Position numbers and translations under genes: made by a program. Under the pieces are notes generated by a model. The model saw only the letters and a list, made by a program, of their open reading frames with translations, was not told where the DNA came from and made no database searches. A DNA stretch of 33,326 bases from Synechococcus sp. UW140. GTDB taxonomy: Bacteria > Cyanobacteriota > Cyanobacteriia > PCC-6307 > Cyanobiaceae. Location of the stretch: assembly GCA_945877115.1 (NCBI GenBank), contig CAMCQR010000024.1, positions 1 through 33,326 on the forward strand. Direction: 5' to 3'. Numbering within the stretch: the stretch's first letter is position 1; every line of letters starts with the position of its first letter. Positions 17,291-25,184 of the stretch are shown here, piece by piece.

Positions 17291-17653
17291 ATGCCTTTTT
17301 TGGCTTCGGCTTTGGCCCTGCGCTCGCTCGCACTTCCATGGCTGAGTCTGGTCCTGGCGGTGCCAGCTCCCTTGGGGCTGGCGATCGATTCGCCGTGGTG
17401 GGAAAATTACGATCGGAAGGATCAATTTCGTTGTGATCAGCAGCAGGTACTGGTGCTTGAGCGCAATGATTCTCAGGCGTCTATTCTGATGGGCGGCCAA
17501 CGCACCACCCTGTTTCGCGATCGGCTGGTAGAGAATGGCCTCCGTTACAGAGGCGAGGGATTGATGGTGCGTCTTCAGGGGGATGAACTCCAACTCGAGC
17601 TGACCCAGCCCATGCCCACTCTGATTCATTGCCAACGAACCGAGAACGTATGA
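17291..17653 (+). CDS. Secreted MliC-like (C-type lysozyme inhibitor-like) protein
   Basis: 120 residues starting at the ATG one base after the msrA TGA. The N-terminus (1-31) is a signal peptide ending in APLGLA. The mature part resembles the MliC/PliC fold: FRCDQQQVLVL with C48, a central GLRYRGEGLMVRLQGDEL and a closing LIHCQR with C114, a likely disulfide pair. Known members inhibit lysozyme in the periplasm of Gram-negative bacteria. The family assignment rests on the cysteine spacing and the YxGxGxxVxxxGDE pattern and is moderate. Whether it inhibits a lysozyme here is unknown. Confidence 0.65.
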   Translation: MPFLASALALRSLALPWLSLVLAVPAPLGLAIDSPWWENYDRKDQFRCDQQQVLVLERNDSQASILMGGQRTTLFRDRLVENGLRYRGEGLMVRLQGDELQLELTQPMPTLIHCQRTENV

Positions 17654-17808
17654 CTCCCCTACCGGATCGAGTGGTGATTGTGGGACTGTTGATCACGATC
17701 GGGCTTTGTTTTGCCATGGCCTTCTGGTATGCCCGACTCCATCCGCCCCTGGCGCCCCCCCTGCTTTGGCGCGATAGCCCGACCCTACGCGGCGGCTCCC
17801 TGCTCTGA
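17650..17808 (+). CDS. 52-residue single-pass membrane miniprotein
   Basis: A short open frame that overlaps the previous stop in ATGA and ends one base before the next ATG, so it fits exactly between two genes. The product begins MTPLPDRVVIVGLLITIGL, has one hydrophobic helix at about residues 7-28, then a Pro/Leu-rich tail with LHPPLAPPLLW. It matches no family I recognise. Support comes from perfect coupling on both sides and a clear membrane helix. Confidence 0.6.
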   Translation: MTPLPDRVVIVGLLITIGLCFAMAFWYARLHPPLAPPLLWRDSPTLRGGSLL

Positions 17809-18168
17809 ATGTCCTCCCAAGATCCACCGACGGACCCTGAGCCCCGGCAGCTGCATCCGCTGCCCCGTGGGTTGGTAGAGCTTTACGGCTTGATGGCGGT
17901 GCTGTTTGTGCTTGTGCCGGAATGGATGGCGGGCGGGGCGCTGTTCGGGTTTCGCGATGGTCGCCAGGGGTCCGAATTGCCGGTGCCCTCCGGGGCTTGG
18001 CGCCGTTTGCCGGAACTGAGGCTGGCGACGATGGGCTTGGCGGACCTGCGCCGTCTGGCCCGCCATCACGGGATCTCCGGCTATGCCTCCCTCAACCGCG
18101 AACGGCTCACGGCCCAGTTGTTGCTGCGGTTGAAACAGCGTTCCCCTGAGGTGAGTGACCTGCTGTGA
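17809..18168 (+). CDS. Conserved hypothetical protein with Rho-N/SAP-like C-terminus
   Basis: 119 residues, with ATG directly after the preceding TGA. A hydrophobic segment lies at about 22-40 (LVELYGLMAVLFVLVPEWM), then the C-terminal ~35 residues form a helix-extended-helix pattern like the Rho N-terminal/SAP domain (MGLADLRRLARHHGI, followed by YASLNRERLTAQLLLRL). Such domains bind nucleic acids or act as protein contacts. No function is known. The stop is 15 nt before tRNA-Pro. Confidence 0.7.
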   Translation: MSSQDPPTDPEPRQLHPLPRGLVELYGLMAVLFVLVPEWMAGGALFGFRDGRQGSELPVPSGAWRRLPELRLATMGLADLRRLARHHGISGYASLNRERLTAQLLLRLKQRSPEVSDLL

Positions 18169-18183
18169 TAAGTTCGATTCTGC

Positions 18184-18257
18184 CGGGGCGTAGCGCAGCT
18201 TGGTAGCGCACCACTTTGGGGTAGTGGGGGTCGTGGGTTCGAATCCCGCCGCTCCGA
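18184..18257 (+). tRNA. trnP-GGG: tRNA-Pro (anticodon GGG)
   Basis: A 74-nt cloverleaf. The acceptor CGGGGCG pairs with CGCTCCG (one G-T), the D stem is GCGC/GCGC, and the anticodon stem CCACT/AGTGG encloses loop TTGGGGT, giving anticodon GGG. The T loop GTTCGAATC is canonical. The 3' CCA is not encoded (TTA follows). GGG reads CCC and CCU proline codons, and CCC is heavily used in this G+C-rich window. No integrase or repeated tRNA fragment is visible, so there is no sign of an integration site. Confidence 0.97.
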
Positions 18258-18283
18258 TTAACCGGTTTTGATCGTTTTTTTGG

Positions 18284-18313
18284 AACCGCTCTTTTCCTCA
18301 GAGCGGTTTTTTT
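18284..18313 (+). terminator. Intrinsic terminator of tRNA-Pro
   Basis: AACCGCTC pairs perfectly with GAGCGGTT around a 9-nt loop and is followed by a run of T (18307-18313). It ends the tRNA transcript and possibly the whole msrA cluster transcript. Confidence 0.92.
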
Positions 18314-18367
18314 ATGGCCTTTTGGCTCCGTCCATTGAGATAGGGCGAAGCGTCTTGATTGCCGATC

Positions 18368-18622
18368 TCACTGCAGTCTTGTCACAACATGAAAACGTTC
18401 CAGCCAAAGGTTCACCCGGCGCCGCAGTTTCGGGGGGACCTCTTGCACCACCTGCAGCAGTTCAGCCGCTCCAAGCCGTTGCAGAAACCGGGCATCTTCT
18501 GACCAGAGCGCTTCGGCCTCCCGAATTAACCACGCCCAAGTGCGTACCGATTGCCAGCGTTTGATGCGCTTGCTGACCGGATCCCAGCCGGGAGCACTTG
18601 GGGAAGTCGCGCTTGTTTTCAT
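18368..18622 (-). CDS. Hypothetical 84-residue basic helical protein
   Basis: An open frame in the ~400-nt gap between the tRNA terminator and the exonuclease gene; no other credible gene covers this stretch. The product is Trp- and Arg-rich and predicted helical (VSKRIKRWQSVRTWAWLIRE, LLQVVQEVPPKLRRRVNLWLERF), with no family I recognise. The ATG is at 18622 with a weak upstream GGA. Codon choice (mostly G or C at third positions) resembles neighbouring genes. It could be a real orphan gene or a fragment. Confidence 0.4.
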   Translation of the reverse strand: MKTSATSPSAPGWDPVSKRIKRWQSVRTWAWLIREAEALWSEDARFLQRLGAAELLQVVQEVPPKLRRRVNLWLERFHVVTRLQ

Positions 18623-18715
18623 TCCAAAGGATCAACTGTTTCCAGCATGTCCATGGCAACCCGTCAGGGCCCGAACATCCTGAAGGACTTCCTAGATAGG
18701 GAGAAAAGTGTGCTA

Positions 18716-19741
18716 TCAGGCCGACTGGGGCCAATTCGGGTCCTGTTCCGCCTCCGCAAGCAGCACTTCGAAGGGCAGCTGGTCCCGTTCGTCCTCCGTT
18801 AGTCGTTTGGACCAGGCCCCTTGGACGGCCTCATTCCAGCGGAAACCGGTCTCCTTGGCTAAGTGCCTCTGGTCGTAGGGAAGGCGGGCTCGGTACAGTT
18901 TTCGCGGCAACAGGGCCTGTTGCAGCAAGGTTTCCAGTTGCTCCTCCCGCTCAAACACCTGGGCGATGTAGATGCAATCGGTCAGAGCCCGGTGCGCTGC
19001 CCAGACTGGCACCCCATAGGCCAGGGCCAGATCCCGCACCGATGGGGTGGCCCGCAGATGGCGTTCCGCTGGCCAGCGAATGTCCTCCATCGAGCAGAGC
19101 CAGGGCCTCTCAAGGTCGGGCAGCTCCTCACGGCCAAACCACTGGCGATCGAAGGCGGCGTTGTGGGCCACCAACACCTCGGCGGCGGTAGCCATCGCTT
19201 CCAGGCAGGCCAAGGACTGCTCACGGGGTTGCTCCAGCCGGGTGACTTCGGCGGCGATCCCGTTGACCCGTTGGGCAGGATTGCTGCTGCAGGGAAGCAA
19301 AAAGGACACCTGGCTGAGCACCGCCCGGCTGGGCACATGAAACAGCACAGCCCCCACTTCGATGCAGCGGCCCCTGGCCGGCGAAAGTCCCGTCGTCTCC
19401 GTATCCACAATCAAGAGCCGCTCGGGGCAGGCAGGCAGGCCACGGGGGGCAGGACTGGCGAAGCTCGGCAGGCTGATGGTCTGGGGCTGGGGGAGACCAG
19501 GGGACTCGGGCAAGGGAACGACGGTGCTGGCGGCGGCCCCGTTGATTGGGGCCTGTGGGGCGGTGGCCTCCCTTGTGGCGGCGGCCGCCCCAGCAGCAGG
19601 GTTGTGGCGATGGCGTTTGGGGGTTGTCGCTTTCGGAGTACCCGACTGGGCCGGGGCTGCACTCGGCGCCACGCCCAGGAGATCACCCTGTTCCCAGAGG
19701 CTGGCAGGCTCGGGCATCGCCGCATCTAGATCTGTTCCCAT
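18716..19741 (-). CDS. DEDDh-family 3'-5' exonuclease (DnaQ/epsilon-like)
   Basis: 341 residues. The exonuclease domain starts near residue 107. It has ExoI LLIVDTETTGL (D113, E115), ExoII VAHNAAFDRQWF (D198) and ExoIII AAHRALTD (H250, D255), the full DEDDh set. The first ~100 residues are Ala/Pro-rich linker-like sequence. The last ~75 residues (from LPRKLYRARLPYDQ) form an extra C-terminal domain; its segment KLYRA followed by DQRHLAKETGFRW is also found in a group of cyanobacterial exonucleases. It may serve in proofreading or repair. ATG start at 19741, divergent from bcp across 77 nt. Confidence 0.88.
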   Translation of the reverse strand: MGTDLDAAMPEPASLWEQGDLLGVAPSAAPAQSGTPKATTPKRHRHNPAAGAAAATREATAPQAPINGAAASTVVPLPESPGLPQPQTISLPSFASPAPRGLPACPERLLIVDTETTGLSPARGRCIEVGAVLFHVPSRAVLSQVSFLLPCSSNPAQRVNGIAAEVTRLEQPREQSLACLEAMATAAEVLVAHNAAFDRQWFGREELPDLERPWLCSMEDIRWPAERHLRATPSVRDLALAYGVPVWAAHRALTDCIYIAQVFEREEQLETLLQQALLPRKLYRARLPYDQRHLAKETGFRWNEAVQGAWSKRLTEDERDQLPFEVLLAEAEQDPNWPQSA

Positions 19742-19818
19742 GTTCTCAGGTCGTGCCAGGCACCCGGTGCTGGCTGGCTGGCTTGCCTAGGCTGGCTTGA
19801 GCGAACCTTGCAGTCCCC

Positions 19819-20298
19819 ATGGCCCCCGCCCTCTCCGCCGGTGATCGCGCCCCCCTTGTGGCCCTGCGGGATGCCGGTGGGGTCGAACGCCGCAGCGACC
19901 AGTTGGCGGGCCAGGCCCTGGTTCTGTTCTTTTATCCCAAGGACGACACCCCGGGTTGCACGATGGAAGCCTGCGCCTTCCGCGACAGCTACGCCGATCT
20001 GCAGGCCCTCGGCGCCGAGGTTTGGGGGGTCAGCGGCGACGACGCTTCCAGTCACCAGCGCTTTGCTGCCAAGCATCAACTGCCTTATCCGTTATTGGTG
20101 GATTCGGGCAACCAGCTGCGGCGGGCCTTTGGCGTGCCGGCGGTGCTGGGGTTGCTGCCCGGGCGGGTCACCTATGTGATTGATGGCCAGGGCGTCATCC
20201 GCCATGTCTTCAACAACCTTTTGGATGGACCGGCGCACCGCCGTGAAGCCATTGAGGCCCTGAAAGCTCTGGAGACCCCTGGAACCAGCGGTGGCTGA
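19819..20298 (+). CDS. bcp: Thiol peroxidase, Bcp/PrxQ type
   Basis: A 159-residue peroxiredoxin that reduces H2O2 and organic peroxides with thioredoxin. The motif YPKDDTPGCTMEAC places the peroxidatic cysteine at C47 and a resolving cysteine at C52 in the same helix, the classic atypical two-Cys Bcp/PrxQ spacing. RxxFGVP and VTYVIDGQG are further family blocks. ATG start at 19819. The 3' end overlaps the next gene by 8 nt. Confidence 0.95.
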   Translation: MAPALSAGDRAPLVALRDAGGVERRSDQLAGQALVLFFYPKDDTPGCTMEACAFRDSYADLQALGAEVWGVSGDDASSHQRFAAKHQLPYPLLVDSGNQLRRAFGVPAVLGLLPGRVTYVIDGQGVIRHVFNNLLDGPAHRREAIEALKALETPGTSGG

Positions 20299-21082
20299 GC
20301 AGCCCCCCACCTGGCGCCAGCGGGGTCCCCTGTGGTGCCTGGATCCGTCCCCCAGGCCTGGTTCGGCCGGTTCACCCCCTTCAAGGCGCTTGGAGTTCAT
20401 CGGGGGCACCTACCTGGCTGCCACACCCCACATCAGCTATCGGCGACTGCTGGAATCCTGCGTCCAGCGCGGTTGGGCGGTCCGCGCCTGGAGCTTTGTG
20501 CCCGGCTTCGATCACCAAAGCCAGGCCAATGACGCCTGGCGGTTGTTTCGCGCCGATCGGCTGGCCGAGGCCCGGGCCGCCGGGGAGCCGGAAATGCGAA
20601 CGCGGGTGCTGCGGCTGGGCCACAGCCTGGGCTGCAAGCTGCACCTACTGGCGCCCGACGCCGGTCGGGGGGCGCGGGGGCTGGTGGCCCTGAGCTTCAA
20701 CAATTTTTCGGCGTCCCGCTCGATCCCCCTGTTGAGCGAGATGGGAGAGCAGTTTGGCTTCCGCAGCGAATTCAGCCCTTCACCGGCGGAAACCCTGCGC
20801 CAGATTGCCAGCGGCTATCGCCAACCCCGCAACCTGCTGGTGCGGTTTCGCCGCGACGAGCTCGACCAGAGCCCCCGCCTGTTCGACACCCTGCGCGACC
20901 GCAAGGACGATGCCAGCGAATTGCTGGAACTACCCGGTGACCACCTCACGCCGGCCAGTGCCGGCCTGCGCAAGCAGTTTTTGGGCGACTGGGCTGATGA
21001 TCCGGCCCGCCAACGTCAGATCGATCGGTTGGCCGAGACCATCGTGCGTTGGGGTGATCACAATGCCGTCAAAAGTGATTGA
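20291..21082 (+). CDS. DUF1350 family protein (alpha/beta-hydrolase-like)
   Basis: 263 residues from a GTG inside the end of bcp. It matches the DUF1350 family of cyanobacteria and plastids: LEFIGGTYLAATPHISYRRLL near the start, and GHSLGCKLH with a serine in a hydrolase-type nucleophile elbow, followed by LVALSFNNF. LLELPGDHLTP near the end places a histidine where hydrolases have theirs. The substrate is unknown; catalytic competence is inferred from the motifs only. Translational coupling to a peroxiredoxin may link it to stress responses. Confidence 0.85.
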   Translation: MAEQPPTWRQRGPLWCLDPSPRPGSAGSPPSRRLEFIGGTYLAATPHISYRRLLESCVQRGWAVRAWSFVPGFDHQSQANDAWRLFRADRLAEARAAGEPEMRTRVLRLGHSLGCKLHLLAPDAGRGARGLVALSFNNFSASRSIPLLSEMGEQFGFRSEFSPSPAETLRQIASGYRQPRNLLVRFRRDELDQSPRLFDTLRDRKDDASELLELPGDHLTPASAGLRKQFLGDWADDPARQRQIDRLAETIVRWGDHNAVKSD

Positions 21083-21130
21083 CGCCGCCCCCTTGGTGCC
21101 ACACCCTGGGAACGTTGCCATGACGATTTC

Positions 21131-21475
21131 ATGTCTGAACTGATTGATTCTTTTAGGAGCGCCTGGCAGAGGAGTTTTGATTTCGAGGGACGCTCGCGCC
21201 GGCCAGCATTCTGGTGGTTCACCCTGGCAAATTTCATTATTAGTCTTGGCCTGATATTATTGAGTGGAATCTCTAATATCTTCGGTTGGATTTACTCTAT
21301 TTATGCCCTCGTTGTCCTGTTGCCCACCCTGTCGTTAAGTGTCCGTCGCTTGCGTGATGGTGGTAAGCACTGGGCCTGGATGTTCATCACCTTGATTCCA
21401 GTGGCCGGCACGATCTGGTTCATCTATCTCATGTGCCAGCCCACGGCCGGTGTCTTGCCCCCAGGCCTCAGCTGA
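21131..21475 (+). CDS. DUF805 family membrane protein
   Basis: 114 residues with the DUF805 (YhaH) layout: an N-terminal FDFEGRSRRPAFWWF segment, four hydrophobic helices, and the family motif LSVRRLRDGGKHWAW between helices two and three. Function unknown; integral inner-membrane protein. The gene is visibly richer in A+T than its neighbours (for example around 21220-21310). The stop lies inside a 14-bp palindrome at 21465-21478, and the gene converges on acs with a 17-nt gap. Confidence 0.9.
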   Translation: MSELIDSFRSAWQRSFDFEGRSRRPAFWWFTLANFIISLGLILLSGISNIFGWIYSIYALVVLLPTLSLSVRRLRDGGKHWAWMFITLIPVAGTIWFIYLMCQPTAGVLPPGLS

Positions 21476-21492
21476 GGCGCCGCTTGCCCGAC

Positions 21493-23505
21493 TCAGACCC
21501 GCAATGCATCCAGCACCGATCGATCTTCGAGGGTGCTGATGTCGCCACTCACCTCCTGGCCGGCGGCCAGGGAACGTAAGAGCCGGCGCATGATTTTGCC
21601 GCTGCGGGTTTTGGGCAGGGCATCGGTGAAACGAATTAGATCGGGCCGGGCAATCGGGCCGATTTCCTGACCCACGTGGCGGCGCAATTCGGCTTCAAGG
21701 GCGTCATCGCCGCTGCGGCCCCCCTCCAGGCTGACAAAGGCCACAATGCCTTCGCCTTTGAGGTCGTCGGGCCGGCCAACCACCGCCGCTTCCGCCACTG
21801 CGGGATGGCTGACCAGGGCTGATTCGATCTCCATGGTGCCCAGGCGATGGCCGGAGACGTTGATGACATCATCCACCCGGCCCATGACCCAGAAGTAGCC
21901 GTCCGCATCCCTGCGGGCCCCGTCGCCGGCGAAATAAATGTATTCCCCGTTAATCGGTGGGATGTGCTCCCAGTAGCTCTTGCGGAAGCGTTCGTGGTCG
22001 CCATGGACGGTGCGCATCATGCCCGGCCAGGGCCGGCGCACGGCCAGGTAGCCCCCCTGGTCGACCCCGACGCTGCGCCCTTCCAGGTCGACCACATCGG
22101 CGGCGATGCCGGGCATCGGCAGGGTGCAGGAGCCTGGTTTGGTGGGCGTGGCCCCTGGCAGGGGGCTGATCATTACGCCGCCGGTCTCCGTTTGCCACCA
22201 GGTGTCGACGACGGGGCAGCGGTTGCCTCCGATGACATCGCGATACCACATCCAGGCCTCGGGATTGATCGGCTCGCCCACCGTGCCCAGCAGCCGCAGG
22301 CTGGTCATGTCGGACTGGTCTGGCACGGTGCGGCCACTCTTCATGAAGGCCCGGATCGCCGTGGGCGCGGTATAGAAGATGGTGCAGCGATGCTTTTCGA
22401 TCACTTCCCAGAAGGCCCCTGGCCTGGAGGGCCTCGGCGCCCCCTCGTACATCACCGTTGTGGCGCCGTTGGAGAGGGGGCCGTAAACGATGTAGCTATG
22501 CCCCGTGATCCAGCCCACATCGGCCGTGCACCAGTGGATGTCGTCCTCACGGATGTCAAAGATCCACTGGAAAGTTAGGTGGGCCCAGAGGTTGTAGCCC
22601 GCCGTGGTGTGGACCACTCCCTTGGGTTTGCCGGTGGAGCCGGAGGTATAAAGCACGAACAGCCGGTCTTCGCTGGCCATCGGTTCGGCTGGGCAATCCG
22701 GGCTCTGGCCATCGACCAGGTCATGCCACCAGAGATCGCGGCCCGGTTCCATGGCGGTGGGTTCGCCGGTGCGGCGCACCACCAGCACGTGCTCCACTGT
22801 GGGGCAGGATCCGCCGGCCAGGGCCGCATCCACCGCCGGTTTAAGGGCCACCGCCTTGTCCTTGCGGAAGCCGCCATCGGCGGTGATCACCGCCTTGGCG
22901 GCTCCGTCGATCAGGCGATCCCGCAGGGCTTCGGCCGAAAAGCCACCGAACACAACCGAGTGGGGGGCCCCAATGCGGGCGCAGGCCAGCATGGCGATGG
23001 CTGCCTCGGGCACCATTGGCATGTAAAGGGCGACCAGATCTCCCTTGCCAATGCCCAGGCTGCGCAGGGCATTGGCGGCCTTGCTGACCTCGGCGTGCAA
23101 CTGGCGATAGGTGAAGCGGCGCACGTCCCCCGGCTCCCCCTCCCAGATCAGGGCCAACTTGTCGGCCCGGGGGCCCTCCAGGTGGCGATCAAGACAGTTG
23201 TAAGAAAGATTGGTGGTACCCCCCTCAAACCAGCGGGCGGAAGGAGGGTCGCTCCAATCGAGCACCTTCTCAAAGGGGGTGAACCAGTGCAGCTCCTGGC
23301 GAGCCCGGGCCCCCCAGAAGGCGTCGGGATCCGCCTCCGCTTCCGCCACCAGGGCCCTGTAGGCCTCGATCGAGCCGATGCGGGCCTGTGCTGCAAAGGC
23401 GGCCGCTGGATCGAAGCGACGCTCTTCGTGCAGCACCGATTCAATGGTGGCGGACGCGGCGGCCGCGGCCGCGGGGGCGTCTGGGTAGGGGAGGGCCTCA
23501 GCCAT
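21493..23505 (-). CDS. acs: Acetyl-CoA synthetase
   Basis: Activates acetate to acetyl-CoA through acetyl-AMP. 670 residues of the ANL superfamily. Visible are the N-terminal region with [18 protein letters not shown], the P-loop-like [14 protein letters not shown], the A5-like WWQTETGG and A8-type hinge [21 protein letters not shown]. The C-terminal catalytic lysine is in [14 protein letters not shown], a site known to be acetylated in homologues. ATG start at 23505, preceded by an Ala-rich N-terminus. It permits use of acetate for lipid synthesis. Confidence 0.97.
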   Translation of the reverse strand: MAEALPYPDAPAAAAAASATIESVLHEERRFDPAAAFAAQARIGSIEAYRALVAEAEADPDAFWGARARQELHWFTPFEKVLDWSDPPSARWFEGGTTNLSYNCLDRHLEGPRADKLALIWEGEPGDVRRFTYRQLHAEVSKAANALRSLGIGKGDLVALYMPMVPEAAIAMLACARIGAPHSVVFGGFSAEALRDRLIDGAAKAVITADGGFRKDKAVALKPAVDAALAGGSCPTVEHVLVVRRTGEPTAMEPGRDLWWHDLVDGQSPDCPAEPMASEDRLFVLYTSGSTGKPKGVVHTTAGYNLWAHLTFQWIFDIREDDIHWCTADVGWITGHSYIVYGPLSNGATTVMYEGAPRPSRPGAFWEVIEKHRCTIFYTAPTAIRAFMKSGRTVPDQSDMTSLRLLGTVGEPINPEAWMWYRDVIGGNRCPVVDTWWQTETGGVMISPLPGATPTKPGSCTLPMPGIAADVVDLEGRSVGVDQGGYLAVRRPWPGMMRTVHGDHERFRKSYWEHIPPINGEYIYFAGDGARRDADGYFWVMGRVDDVINVSGHRLGTMEIESALVSHPAVAEAAVVGRPDDLKGEGIVAFVSLEGGRSGDDALEAELRRHVGQEIGPIARPDLIRFTDALPKTRSGKIMRRLLRSLAAGQEVSGDISTLEDRSVLDALRV

Positions 23506-23536
23506 GAATCACATTGCGCTGTGAAGCAGTCAAGCG

Positions 23537-23584
23537 CAGGGGCTGTCCCGGTGAAACGATAGGGGGTGGCCCCTGCTCTTTTTT
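23537..23584 (+). promoter_or_regulatory. Terminator-like leader hairpin (possible attenuator) before the TspO-like gene
   Basis: CAGGGGC (23537-23543) pairs exactly with GCCCCTG (23569-23575), and inner CCC/GGG can extend the stem. A run of six T follows at 23579-23584. No plus-strand gene ends here, and the next start codon is only 3 nt after the T run. An intrinsic terminator placed directly ahead of a gene is the usual sign of transcription attenuation. The structure is seen in the sequence; the role is inferred. Confidence 0.45.
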
Positions 23585-23586
23585 CC

Positions 23587-24033
23587 ATGCCCGCCTGGCT
23601 GGTCATCGCTGCCTGGATGGTGCTGGTGATCCTTGTTGTTACCCCCAGTCGCCGGGAATTTCGCTGGTTTCTGCAGTTGCGCCGGCCCCGCTGGCTTACC
23701 TTCGAGCGCTGGATTCCGGCCATCTGGGTGGTGATCTACTTCTGTTGTTATGGCTCGGCCCTCAAGGCCTGGTCGGCTAGCAGCAGCGGCACGCTCTTGG
23801 CCGCCTACCTCGTGCTGTTGGTGTTGGTGCAGAGTTACACCTGGGTGATCTGTCGCACCCGTCGCCTGCGCAACGGCACGTTGGTTGGGCTGGCGGGATG
23901 GCTCTGGGGGATGCTGCTGGCCGGGGCCCTGCTGCCCGTCAGCAGGCCGGCGGCCCTGTTGTTGGTGCCCTTTCTGCTCTGGAGCCCGGTGGGCACCTTC
24001 GTGACCTTCCGCATGGAGCGGCTCAACGATTAA
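23587..24033 (+). CDS. TspO/MBR-family membrane protein
   Basis: 148 residues with five hydrophobic helices (about 3-19, 43-62, 70-90, 97-118, 121-140). The helix 1-2 region, with WFLQLRRPRW then IPAIWVVIYFCCYGSALKAW, fits the TspO pattern of a Trp/Pro loop followed by a WxxxYxxxGxA helix. The ending LLWSPVGTFVTFRMERLN fits its last helix. TspO proteins bind tetrapyrroles and related ligands and act in stress regulation in photosynthetic bacteria. The start is ATG 23587; a GTG at 23566 is in frame but inside the hairpin. The sequence is divergent from classic TspO, so the ligand is uncertain. Confidence 0.7.
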   Translation: MPAWLVIAAWMVLVILVVTPSRREFRWFLQLRRPRWLTFERWIPAIWVVIYFCCYGSALKAWSASSSGTLLAAYLVLLVLVQSYTWVICRTRRLRNGTLVGLAGWLWGMLLAGALLPVSRPAALLLVPFLLWSPVGTFVTFRMERLND

Positions 24034-24152
24034 ATCCCGTGCCTGACCCGGCCCAAACGCCGCCGCGACGGCTGGGGGCCATCAGGGGTGCTGATCCACC
24101 CTTGGCAATTGCTGGTGGCGAGGCTAGTCATAAAGAAGAAGCGCGATGGGCC

Positions 24153-24461
24153 ATGCAGGAGGAATCACCCGTAACCCCACTGGCAGCCCCCAGCCTGGAT
24201 GAACGGGGAATGCTTTCGTATGCGGGCACGGACGGTCGGCGCTACGTCTTGGGTCTCCCCCCCGAGATTGACGAGGCCCGCATGGAGCAGGTGATGACGA
24301 CTCTGCGGGGCGGTGGCGACCTGTTCCTTCAGATTGAGTCCTTGTGCCACCGCTGGATTCAACAGGTGAGTGGTCCGGATCTGAATCAACATGACGCCCT
24401 GGTTCTACTGCTCTCCACCTTGGAAACGGCCCTGGAAGACCGCTACCCAGAGTTGGAATAG
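24153..24461 (+). CDS. Conserved-looking hypothetical protein, 102 residues
   Basis: No family recognised. The protein is acidic, soluble and mostly helical after a short beta-like start: GMLSYAGTDGRRYVLGLPPEIDE, then MEQVMTTLRGGGDLFLQIE and a C-terminal helix LVLLLSTLETALEDRYPELE. I chose the ATG at 24153. The frame is open further upstream, but that part overlaps the TspO-like gene and has poor coding character. It lies 42 nt before the HAD gene, probably in the same transcript. Confidence 0.65.
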   Translation: MQEESPVTPLAAPSLDERGMLSYAGTDGRRYVLGLPPEIDEARMEQVMTTLRGGGDLFLQIESLCHRWIQQVSGPDLNQHDALVLLLSTLETALEDRYPELE

Positions 24462-24503
24462 GGGGTCTACCCAGCCAGGATTCCATCACGACAGGCTGGA
24501 ACC

Positions 24504-25169
24504 ATGAATCGACCCGCCGCCTGCCTGTTTGATCTGGATGGATTGCTCCTGGATACCGAGCCCCACCACGCCAGGGCCTGGAGCCAGGCGGCGACCCGTT
24601 TCGGCCTCTTGCTCTCCCCCGACCAGCTCTTGAGTCTGCGGGGCCGTCGCCGTAGCGATAACGTCGACCAGGTGCGCATCTGGATCGCTGAGGCGGGCCT
24701 GGCTGTGCCCAGCGCTGCCGAATTGCTGGCCGTGCAGCAACCCATCGCCATCCGTCTATTGCGGGGCGCAGCTCCCATGCCTGGCGCGCGCCGTTTACTG
24801 GAGCGCCTCAGGGACCTGCAGGTGGGCATGGCCCTGGTCACCAGCAGCGGCCGCGATGCGGTTGAACGCAAGTGTGCTCCCCATCCCTGGCTGGAGATCA
24901 TCAGCGAGCGGGTCCTGGGGGATGATCCGGAGCTGGTGGCTGGTAAGCCGGCTCCGGATCCATTTTTGTTGGCGGCCCGGCGCCTGGGGATCGCCCCTGG
25001 CAGCTGCTGGGCTTTCGAGGATTCCCTGGCCGGGGCCCAATCGGCCCGGGCCGCCGGTTGTGTGGTCCATGTGGTTCCGGGCACCGCCCTGCCAGCGGCC
25101 GCCCTCCATGAACTGCAGGCCACCGCCGATACCGTGCTGGGGAGTCTGGAGGACCTACGCCTGGACTGA
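24504..25169 (+). CDS. HAD-superfamily hydrolase (phosphatase/phosphoglucomutase-like)
   Basis: 221 residues with all HAD motifs. Motif I is LFDLDGLLLDTE (nucleophile D10, acid D12), motif II VTSSG, motif III the lysine of AGKPAPDPF, and motif IV EDSLAGAQSARAAG. A helical cap between motifs I and II makes it subfamily IA, the group with phosphoglycolate phosphatase and beta-phosphoglucomutase. The GLLLDTEP wording is closest to the beta-phosphoglucomutase-like branch. The true substrate cannot be told from sequence. ATG at 24504. Convergent with the prenyltransferase. Confidence 0.92.
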   Translation: MNRPAACLFDLDGLLLDTEPHHARAWSQAATRFGLLLSPDQLLSLRGRRRSDNVDQVRIWIAEAGLAVPSAAELLAVQQPIAIRLLRGAAPMPGARRLLERLRDLQVGMALVTSSGRDAVERKCAPHPWLEIISERVLGDDPELVAGKPAPDPFLLAARRLGIAPGSCWAFEDSLAGAQSARAAGCVVHVVPGTALPAAALHELQATADTVLGSLEDLRLD

Positions 25170-25184
25170 TTTGCCCGCGAGGTC

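Noticed and set aside
18184-18715. tRNA-Pro as an integration site for a mobile island
   Set aside because: No integrase, no repeat of the tRNA 3' end and normal genes on both sides.
21465-21478. GCCTCAGCTGAGGC palindrome at the DUF805/acs convergence as a terminator
   Set aside because: Stem is only 5 bp when a loop is allowed and no T run follows on either strand.
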